The position numbers and the translations under genes are program-made. DNA of 6,499 nt from Flavobacteriales bacterium (GTDB taxonomy: Bacteria > Bacteroidota > Bacteroidia > UBA10329), in NCBI GenBank assembly GCA_003456455.1, contig DMRV01000233.1:1-6499 (forward strand). Direction: 5' to 3'. The notes beneath the pieces are model-generated. The model searched no databases and was not told where the DNA came from. It was given only the letters and a program-made list of their open reading frames with translations. Shown here one piece after another: positions 1-5,705 of the stretch. Within the stretch, counting starts at the first letter, position 1. Every line of letters begins with the position of its first letter.

Positions 1-2
1 TT

Positions 3-1709
3 GACCCACCAGTAATTGACGCAACTAGAACAACAATTTGCGTTGGAGAAAGCACAGATTTATCTACAACTTTCGTTGGAGATACTTATGATTGGAATAT
101 TCCTGGGGGTTCAATTACAACATCAACCGACCAAAACCCGGGAACTGTAACGTTTGCCACGGCTGGCAATTACGTAGTAGAACTTGTGGCCACAAGCTGC
201 TGTGGAACATCAAAAACAACAGACACAATTCGTGTGCTTGAACAGGTGGAGGTTGATTTGGGAGATGACCTTCGCGCATGTTTCCTTGGAGACTTGCCAG
301 TTTTAGATGGAAATGGAAACGATGGAGCGACCTACTTATGGACGCTGAACGGCTTTCCTACAGGACTTCCATCCCAATTTTTGGAAACTACTATTACAGG
401 AACGTATAGCGTTGAAGTAAGCTATGGAACAGGGTGTTCAGGAACTGATAGTGTAGAGATTGAAATTTATACCATTTCACCTGTTGATTTAGGTGCAGAT
501 CAAGCTTTATGTCCGGGCAGTCCTCTTCCAATACTAAACGCAGGTATAGATGAAGCAGATTACTCTTGGACTGTTGGTGGCAACCCAATTGGCACAAACG
601 ATATTGAGTTGGAAGCAAGCCTTCCGGGTTCGTATGACGTAACTGTCGTTGAGCAAGATGGATGTACAGGAACTGATCAGGTAGAAGTGTTGGTAAGCGA
701 GCCCAGCGTGTTCTTGGGTGCCGACATTAATATTTGCGAAAATGAAGCGTATCCTATTCTAAATGCATTGAATCAAGGAGCAACATATGAGTGGTTTTAC
801 GAAGGTGTTGTGATTCCCGGAGCAACCGCTCAAACCTTGCAAACCTCACAAGGAGGAATTTATGATGTAATCATTACTAACATATACGGATGCGAGGCCA
901 CCGACCAGTTGATGATTAATACGTTCCCACAGTTGAATGCAGCTTTTGCAGGGCCAGTGAGTGCCACATTGGGAGCTTCCGTTTCATTCCAAGATCAAAC
1001 TACACCTGCCGTTAATGCCTGGGTATGGAATTTCGGTGATGGAACTGCAATTAATACACAACAAAACCCAAGTCATGTATTTGCTGCAGTTGGAATACGT
1101 CCTGTTTTTATGGTCGCCTCAAACGGGATTTGTTCAGATACGGCTTACAGCGAAGTAAACGTTCAATGGGACTGCCCACAAATTGGACTCACTGCTGGTT
1201 TTAGCACTAATACAGATACCGTTATACTATCAGGGTTTGGCAATGTGGAATTGACAAACACAAGCACCAATGCAACCCAATACTCATGGGATTTTGGTGA
1301 CGGTACAGGTGCAGACCCAACTGTAAATCCAATACACGTTTACTCAGAAGTTGGTACCTATACAATTACGCTCACAGCGGTTAATTACAATTGTACAACT
1401 ACAACTACGCAAACCATAATTGTGGTGGAGTTTGGCGTAGGAATCGGAGAGGTTTTGTCAGACGACCATCTCAATGTTTATCCTAATCCGAATACGGGCT
1501 TGTTTACAGTGGATTTAGAACTGGATGAGCCTTCTGAAATTGAGATAGAGATGAACAATATCTTGGGGCAAGAGGTTTATCAAAATATGTTGCCAAAGCG
1601 GCAGCGTTGGAGGAAAGAATTCAATCTCAGTTCGTATGTAAAAGGCGTTTATGTGTTGAGTATTTCAACAGATAAGGGAGTTTTACAGCGAAGAATCATT
1701 TTACAATAA
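3..1709 (+). CDS. Secreted PKD/Ig-like repeat protein with T9SS type A sorting domain (3' part; start outside window)
   Basis: The frame is open from the left edge (first full codon at 3) to TAA at 1707-1709, giving 568 visible residues of a longer protein. The internal ATG at 186 is not the start, because the 61 codons before it read as good domain sequence (an ICVGES strand, WNIPGG, then a TAGNYVVELVA strand). The domains in order are: a PKD-like domain (about nt 3-250), three Ig-like repeats (252-929), and two PKD domains with the hallmark WNFGDGT (about 939-1166) and WDFGDGT (about 1185-1430). The last domain is a T9SS C-terminal sorting domain (1458-1706) with VYPNPNTG, KGVYVLSI and the basic ending RRIILQ. 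Proteins with this ending are exported by Sec, cross the outer membrane by T9SS and are attached to or released from the cell surface. The signal peptide and any catalytic or adhesive domain would lie upstream, so the substrate is unknown. No enzyme domain is visible here, and an adhesin or structural role is inference. Confidence 0.93.
   Translation, partial: DPPVIDATRTTICVGESTDLSTTFVGDTYDWNIPGGSITTSTDQNPGTVTFATAGNYVVELVATSCCGTSKTTDTIRVLEQVEVDLGDDLRACFLGDLPVLDGNGNDGATYLWTLNGFPTGLPSQFLETTITGTYSVEVSYGTGCSGTDSVEIEIYTISPVDLGADQALCPGSPLPILNAGIDEADYSWTVGGNPIGTNDIELEASLPGSYDVTVVEQDGCTGTDQVEVLVSEPSVFLGADINICENEAYPILNALNQGATYEWFYEGVVIPGATAQTLQTSQGGIYDVIITNIYGCEATDQLMINTFPQLNAAFAGPVSATLGASVSFQDQTTPAVNAWVWNFGDGTAINTQQNPSHVFAAVGIRPVFMVASNGICSDTAYSEVNVQWDCPQIGLTAGFSTNTDTVILSGFGNVELTNTSTNATQYSWDFGDGTGADPTVNPIHVYSEVGTYTITLTAVNYNCTTTTTQTIIVVEFGVGIGEVLSDDHLNVYPNPNTGLFTVDLELDEPSEIEIEMNNILGQEVYQNMLPKRQRWRKEFNLSSYVKGVYVLSISTDKGVLQRRIILQ
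252..929 (+). repeat. Three tandem Ig-like protein repeats of about 75-77 residues
   Basis: Three diverged copies start at nt 252, 483 and 708 (spacing 77 and 75 codons). Each opens with V-D/F-L-G-A/D-D and a Cys-containing strand (ACF, LCPG, ICEN), then P-[IV]-L-[ND]. Each has a central Trp strand (YLWTLNG, YSWTVGG, YEWFYEG) and ends with a G-x-Y strand and a second Cys in G-C-x-[GA]-T-D. The two conserved Cys per copy could pair as a disulfide outside the cell, which is inference. The copies are similar as protein but visibly diverged as DNA, so this is an old domain array rather than a recent DNA duplication. Confidence 0.85.
1458..1706 (+). other. T9SS C-terminal sorting domain (type A, Por-secretion type)
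   Basis: These last roughly 83 residues of the surface protein carry the family's usual order. A VYPNPNTGLFTV strand comes first, then an EIEIEMNNILGQEV strand (the typical I-x-N-x-x-G-x-x-V box), then a KGVYVLSIST strand, and finally a basic-hydrophobic end RRIILQ just before the stop. In the family this domain is recognised by the T9SS translocon and usually removed by the PorU sortase. It is the strongest single clue that the host is a Bacteroidota with a type IX secretion system. Confidence 0.92.
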
Positions 1710-1711
1710 CA

Positions 1712-2317
1712 ATGGAAAAAGTAATCCCATATACCGTTTACGCAGAGAGCACCCCTAATCCAACCACAATGAAATTTGTGGCAAACCGTGTGTTGCTCGA
1801 AGAAGGTTTAGCCGAATACACAGGTATGGACGAGGCGAAAGGAAGCCCAATGGCTATGAAGTTGTTCGGGTTTCCATTCGTTACAGGGGTTTTCATTCAA
1901 TCTAACTTTATTACTGTTATGAAATCTGATATGGTTTCATGGGAAGATGTGGTTATGGAACTGCGCGAGTTTATTCGAGATTATTTAAACAGCGGAGGTG
2001 AGGTGGTTACTAATTTGGCTGATGGTGCTATTCAAACAGAAGAGCAACTTGCCGCTACTGCCGTTCACTCTACACCAACATCCGATCTAGAACAACAAAT
2101 CATAGCTATTCTGGATGCGGAAATTGCTCCAGCAGTTGCGCAAGATGGAGGAAACATAACGTTCAAAGGCTACGAAAAAGGAGTGGTTAACGTGGTGCTT
2201 CGCGGAGCATGCAGCGGCTGTCCTTCATCAACCGTAACCTTAAAAAACGGTATTGAAACGTTGCTTAAAAACCGTCTTCCGGGTGAGATTACTGAAGTGG
2301 TTGCGGTTAACGGCTAA
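1712..2317 (+). CDS. Nfu/NifU-type iron-sulfur cluster carrier protein (Nfu_N + NifU C-terminal domain)
   Basis: This complete 201-residue cytoplasmic protein has the two-domain layout of the Nfu family. Residues about 6-95 match the Nfu N-terminal domain, with its signature ESTPNP followed by MKF (12-22) and a GFPFVTGVFI strand. Residues about 125-200 match the NifU C-terminal domain, with DGGNITF and the cluster-binding CSGC motif (Cys167 and Cys170), followed by PSSTVTLKNGIE. Nfu proteins bind a 4Fe-4S (or 2Fe-2S) cluster between two subunits through this CxxC and hand it to client enzymes. A linker of about 30 residues (96-124) joins the domains. The start ATG lies 2 bp after the stop of the secreted-protein gene, so the two are probably co-transcribed, although no functional link is known. 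There is no clear Shine-Dalgarno sequence; the start context is A-rich. Both domains look intact, and the length fits the bacterial and mitochondrial Nfu1-like group rather than the longer NifU of nitrogen fixers. Confidence 0.95.
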   Translation: MEKVIPYTVYAESTPNPTTMKFVANRVLLEEGLAEYTGMDEAKGSPMAMKLFGFPFVTGVFIQSNFITVMKSDMVSWEDVVMELREFIRDYLNSGGEVVTNLADGAIQTEEQLAATAVHSTPTSDLEQQIIAILDAEIAPAVAQDGGNITFKGYEKGVVNVVLRGACSGCPSSTVTLKNGIETLLKNRLPGEITEVVAVNG

Positions 2318-2327
2318 ACGCAGATTG

Positions 2328-3725
2328 CTATAGTCTAATTCCCATCACGGTTACATCATCCATCTGCATTTCGTTTCCTTTCCAGTTAACAAAGGTTTCT
2401 AAAATGGTGAGCTCCTGTTGTTTCATCGTTTTATCTGAACCGCTTTCTATTAGGTGGATGAGGTTTTTCTTGTAAAATTTCTTGCCTTTATTTCCTCCAA
2501 ACTGATCTTGATAGCCATCAGAGAACATGTACATAAGATCTGACGGGTTAAATGAGATGCTCGTTGTTTTAAACATCTTATCACCGCTTGAACCAAAGCC
2601 ACCGATAGAAAATTTACTGCCCTGCAACTGTCTCAACTCTCCTCCTTGTATAATAAGAGCCGAACTTTGAGCCGCAGCAAATTCTAGTGTATTTCTTGAG
2701 TGGTCAATCATGCACAACGAAAGATCCATACCATCGTTAACCGCTAACCCTTCGGCATCATCTTTCAGCATTTCCTCCAAAGACCTATCCATGTCTTTAA
2801 GAATCTTTCCAGGGTCATTTAATTGATGTTCAACAATGGCTCGGTTGAGCAAATTGTTCCCAATCATAGACATCATTGCTCCTGGAACTCCATGTCCGGT
2901 GCAATCGACAACTGCAATGTGCGAGATTCCATCTTTATGGTGAAACCAATAAAAATCACCACTCACAATATCTTTGGGTAAATGAATAACGAAGGCATCT
3001 TGGAAAGTGCTTGTAATATCTTCCATTTTAGGAAAAATGGCACTTTGAATACGCTCCGCGTAATTGATACTATCGGTCAAATCCTTGTTCATCACCTGTA
3101 GTTCAGATGTCCGCTCTTTTACTTTTAGTTCAAGCTCGTGGTGCGCTTTTTTTAATGCCACTTCGCCCTGAATTATCTTGACCTTACCATCAATTTGGTC
3201 AGTAATTTCAAGTGACACATACATTCCCAACATTCCCGCAAGCGGAATGTAGCCTAACCGCACCATCAGGTCACTTAGTTCAATTGTGCTATACGGATCA
3301 AGAGCGAACACCAGCATATACAAGACCAAATAAATAAATGTGGTCGTAATAGTGTGCTTTAGTGAATAGCGGAAAGCGATAGAAATCAACGAAACGTACC
3401 AGACTAAATAGAAAGGCGAATCCATATAGCCAGTGGCAATAATCCAAAGCATGCTTAGAACACCATCAGCTACAATGGTGAAATAAATACTCCGAAGCAA
3501 CTTGACCTTCCTGTAAGGCTCGAAGAAAAAGGTGGAAACAGCGTATATGTTGGCAACAACGACTATTGAAAATGCTAGCTCATTATATGTATAAGTCTGG
3601 TCCATAAACCAGAGATAAACCACCGAGTTCAGTGCAATTAGCAACACGCGCAAGATGGACACGCGCTTTTCAGCGGTGAACATCTTTTCTTCCAACGTTT
3701 TTGCTAGTAGTTCTTTCTCAGTCAC
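2328..3725 (-). CDS. Membrane-anchored SpoIIE-family (PP2C-type) protein serine phosphatase
   Basis: The 465-residue product has three parts. About six hydrophobic segments (roughly residues 23-40, 50-68, 77-97, 104-118, 126-142 and 155-172) form an inner-membrane module that I cannot assign to a named sensor domain. A charged, probably coiled-coil stretch (about 180-220) follows and leads into the linker motif YAERIQSAIFP. The rest (about 240-465) is a SpoIIE/RsbU-type phosphatase domain. Its acidic metal-site motifs are present: GDFYW (Asp257), DCTGHGVPG (Asp274), GMD (Asp334), FSDGYQDQFGG (Asp403) and MDDVTV (Asp456/457). In the family such enzymes remove phosphate from serine or threonine, often on anti-sigma-factor antagonists; the target here is unknown and no STAS or kinase partner is next to it. 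The frame begins with GTG at 3725, since an in-frame TAG lies just upstream at 3735-3737. An ATG at 3683 (residue 15) preceded by GGAAG is an equally possible start. Confidence 0.92.
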   Translation of the reverse strand: MTEKELLAKTLEEKMFTAEKRVSILRVLLIALNSVVYLWFMDQTYTYNELAFSIVVVANIYAVSTFFFEPYRKVKLLRSIYFTIVADGVLSMLWIIATGYMDSPFYLVWYVSLISIAFRYSLKHTITTTFIYLVLYMLVFALDPYSTIELSDLMVRLGYIPLAGMLGMYVSLEITDQIDGKVKIIQGEVALKKAHHELELKVKERTSELQVMNKDLTDSINYAERIQSAIFPKMEDITSTFQDAFVIHLPKDIVSGDFYWFHHKDGISHIAVVDCTGHGVPGAMMSMIGNNLLNRAIVEHQLNDPGKILKDMDRSLEEMLKDDAEGLAVNDGMDLSLCMIDHSRNTLEFAAAQSSALIIQGGELRQLQGSKFSIGGFGSSGDKMFKTTSISFNPSDLMYMFSDGYQDQFGGNKGKKFYKKNLIHLIESGSDKTMKQQELTILETFVNWKGNEMQMDDVTVMGIRL

Positions 3726-3962
3726 TGCGCGTTTCTAGACAATCCAATTTTGGATATCATTTGAGTACGGATTTGAGTTCAAATTGTTTGGTTTTATTGA
3801 CGAATGCTGTCAGTTTACCGTATGGACAAGCGATTACATACGATTAAACAAGGCGGAAATCACAGGTTGTCAAATGGAAATTTCTTGAATACTTATCCTG
3901 ATTGTCAACATTTCAAGCGCGGTTAGCGAATGCGTAAATTCGGTGCTTCAAACGTTTTAATC
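3726..3962. promoter_or_regulatory. Divergent intergenic region between the phosphatase gene and the tyrosine-catabolism genes
   Basis: This region separates two genes transcribed away from each other, so it should hold promoters for both. It is 237 bp if hmgA starts at 3963 and 204 bp if it starts at 3930. I looked for the Bacteroidota -7 element TAnnTTTG on both strands and found no clean match, so no promoter is placed. Visible elements are a perfect 6-bp inverted repeat at 3771-3784, an extra direct copy of its left half at 3759-3766, and two TTGTCAA copies at 3868-3874 and 3902-3908. No small ORF or RNA gene is evident. Confidence 0.6.
3771..3784. promoter_or_regulatory. Candidate operator palindrome ATTTGA-GT-TCAAAT
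   Basis: Two perfect 6-bp arms are separated by 2 bp. The octamer ATTTGAGT occurs again 12 bp earlier (3759-3766) in direct orientation. The site lies about 46 bp before the phosphatase GTG and about 190 bp before the hmgA start, so proximity favours the phosphatase gene. The dyad shape and divergent-promoter position suit a dimeric transcription factor, but short AT-rich palindromes arise by chance and no regulator gene is in the window. This is a weak, inferred call. Confidence 0.25.
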
Positions 3963-5120
3963 ATGCCAATTTATCATCAGTTAGGTAAGGTACCGCACAA
4001 GCGGCATACCGTTTTTAAAAACGAAAAAGGCGAACATCAATACGAGCAATTGTTCGGCACGGTGGGGTTTGATGGCATGTCGAGTTTGCTGTACCATGTG
4101 CATCGACCAACGCAGGTAAAAAGCATCAAAGAGCCGTATTCGGTTAAGCCGAAGGTGGCACTTGAACACAATATGCGCTCGCTTCGTTTGCACGGTTTTA
4201 AAACCACTCCTGAGGATGATTATTTGGACAGTCGAAAGGCGATTTTAACCAATTCCGATTGCACTATTGTTTTGGCGGCTCCACGTAAAAGCCTCACAGA
4301 ATACTTTTACAAGAATGCTGATTGTGATGAGATGATTTTCATCCACAAAGGTTCTGGAACGCTACGAACATTGGTTGGTAATTTGAAGTTTGCTTATGGC
4401 GATTACTTGCTTGTTCCGCGTGGAATGATTTACCAAATCGAGTTCGATTCGGAGGATAACCGACTGTTTATTGTAGAGAGTGCAAGACCGATGTACACAC
4501 CAAAGCGTTATAGAAATTGGTTTGGTCAGTTGCTTGAGCATTCGCCTTTTTGTGAGCGTGACATTCGCAGACCTTCTGACCTTGAAACACACGATGAGAA
4601 AGGTGAATTCCTGATGAAGGTGAAAAAGCAGGGAATGATGCATGAAATGGTCTATGCCACCCATCCGTTTGATGTGGTTGGCTGGGATGGATACAACTAT
4701 CCTTATGCCTTCAGTATTCACGATTTTGAACCGATAACAGGTCGAGTACATCAGCCGCCACCCGTTCATCAAACGTTTGAGACGGATGCGTTTGTAGTCT
4801 GCTCTTTCTGTCCACGGGTTTACGATTATCATCCAGAGAGTGTACCAGCACCATATAACCACAGCAACATAGATTCAGATGAAGTCTTGTATTATGTGGA
4901 TGGGGATTTCATGAGCAGAAATGATATCGGACCAGGACATATTTCAGTACATCCTGCCGGAATTCCGCACGGTCCGCACCCTGGTGCCATGGAGCGTAGT
5001 ATTGGCAAGAAGGACACCGATGAATTGGCTGTGATGGTTGATACTTTCAAGCCTTTGATGGTTACCGAAGAAGCCTTGAAAATTGACGATGGTAAGTACT
5101 GGAATAGTTGGTTGGAGTGA
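3963..5120 (+). CDS. hmgA: Homogentisate 1,2-dioxygenase
   Basis: HmgA is a cytoplasmic Fe(II) cupin-fold enzyme that opens the homogentisate ring with O2 to give 4-maleylacetoacetate in tyrosine and phenylalanine breakdown. I place the start at ATG 3963 (385 residues), because from there the protein begins MPIYHQLGKVPHKRHT, the usual N-terminus of this group as I recall it; the frame also allows ATG 3930, adding 11 unconvincing residues. Family motifs are EQLFGT and GFDGMSSLLYH near the N-terminus, GDYLLVPRGM in the first cupin half, and HQPPPVHQTFE in the second. Numbered from 3963, the probable iron ligands are His300 and Glu307 in NHSNIDSDE and His336 in PHGPHPG; His263 and His269 lie in the HQPPPVHQ loop. 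The His-to-Glu spacing is one residue longer than in the human enzyme. The gene leads a cluster with a pentapeptide-repeat gene and hppD, the enzyme for the preceding step, which supports the assignment strongly. Confidence 0.93.
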   Translation: MPIYHQLGKVPHKRHTVFKNEKGEHQYEQLFGTVGFDGMSSLLYHVHRPTQVKSIKEPYSVKPKVALEHNMRSLRLHGFKTTPEDDYLDSRKAILTNSDCTIVLAAPRKSLTEYFYKNADCDEMIFIHKGSGTLRTLVGNLKFAYGDYLLVPRGMIYQIEFDSEDNRLFIVESARPMYTPKRYRNWFGQLLEHSPFCERDIRRPSDLETHDEKGEFLMKVKKQGMMHEMVYATHPFDVVGWDGYNYPYAFSIHDFEPITGRVHQPPPVHQTFETDAFVVCSFCPRVYDYHPESVPAPYNHSNIDSDEVLYYVDGDFMSRNDIGPGHISVHPAGIPHGPHPGAMERSIGKKDTDELAVMVDTFKPLMVTEEALKIDDGKYWNSWLE

Positions 5121-5692
5121 TGGAAAAGACGTTAGTTGCAGACGAAGAATTCAACGCGATTGATTTCGCAGCACGAACTCCGAAAGGCACTGATTTCGAG
5201 AATTGTCAATTCAGAAATTGTTCTTTTTCGGGAGTTAATTTAACAGACACTTCTTTTACCGAATGTGAGTTTGAAGCGTGCGATTTGAGCACAGCAAAGA
5301 TTACCAATACGGCTTTCAAGGATGTTTCGTTCTATGGTTGCAAGTTGCTCGGATTGAAGTTTGAAAGTTGCAACAAGTTTTTAATGGAATTCCGTTTTGA
5401 AGGATGCCAACTTGATTACTCCACGTTCTACCAATTGAAACTTCCAAAAACAGACTTTAAAAACTGTTCATTGAAAGAAGCTGATTTTACAGAAACCGAC
5501 TTTTCGGGTTCGAACTTTATAAATTGCGACCTTAGCGGAGCGGTGTTTGAGAATTCAAATTTGGCCAAAGTAGACTTTAGGACATCGGAGAATTACGAAA
5601 TTGACCTTGAAAAGAACAGAGTTGGGAAAGCGCGCTTTTCGCAAGATGGACTGAGGGGATTGTTATCCCAATACGATTTGATAATTGATTGA
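5120..5692 (+). CDS. Pentapeptide-repeat protein of unknown role, between hmgA and hppD
   Basis: I chose ATG 5120 (190 residues), which overlaps the hmgA stop by one base (TGATG) and implies translational coupling; a TTG four codons earlier (5108) is possible but unneeded. The protein is almost entirely pentapeptide repeats with Phe or Leu at the centre of every fifth position. One unbroken register runs from Phe26 to Phe81 (12 repeats), and a second from Phe93 to Phe153 (13 repeats). They are separated by a shift around CNKFLMEF (84-91). Such repeats fold into a right-handed quadrilateral beta-helix. The last 37 residues are not repeats and end in GLRGLLSQYDLIID. The two-block build resembles the Qnr/MfpA/McbG group, some of which mimic DNA and protect gyrase, but many pentapeptide proteins have no known function and nothing here shows gyrase binding. 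There is no signal peptide or membrane segment, so it is probably cytoplasmic. Its place inside a tyrosine-catabolism operon suggests shared expression; any role in that pathway is speculation. Confidence 0.9.
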   Translation: MEKTLVADEEFNAIDFAARTPKGTDFENCQFRNCSFSGVNLTDTSFTECEFEACDLSTAKITNTAFKDVSFYGCKLLGLKFESCNKFLMEFRFEGCQLDYSTFYQLKLPKTDFKNCSLKEADFTETDFSGSNFINCDLSGAVFENSNLAKVDFRTSENYEIDLEKNRVGKARFSQDGLRGLLSQYDLIID

Positions 5693-5705
5693 TAAATCGA
5701 AAGAA

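Noticed and set aside
394..618. Minus-strand frame inside the repeat protein gene, and the plus-strand frame at 961-1158
   Set aside because: Both lie in alternative frames of the conserved Ig-like/PKD coding sequence and show no protein features of their own.
252..929. Recent tandem DNA duplication in the surface-protein gene
   Set aside because: The three repeats align as protein but differ widely at the nucleotide level, so they are an old domain array and not a recent or phase-variable repeat.
1712..2317. Nitrogen-fixation NifU
   Set aside because: The N-terminal NifU scaffold and central ferredoxin-like domains are absent; the N-terminal half is the Nfu_N domain, pointing to a general iron-sulfur carrier.
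3741..3754. CCAATTTTGG inverted repeat as a terminator or operator
   Set aside because: The arms are only 4 bp with no T-run or supporting copies; this is expected by chance in AT-rich DNA.
4362..4862. Open frame of 166 codons on the minus strand
   Set aside because: It lies wholly inside hmgA on the opposite strand; the translation is rich in Arg, Trp, Cys and Met without domain motifs, while the plus-strand protein is clearly conserved.
5120..5692. Calling the pentapeptide protein a quinolone-resistance (Qnr) determinant
   Set aside because: The repeat layout is only broadly similar; the sequence lacks specific Qnr features I can point to, and the operon context is metabolic.
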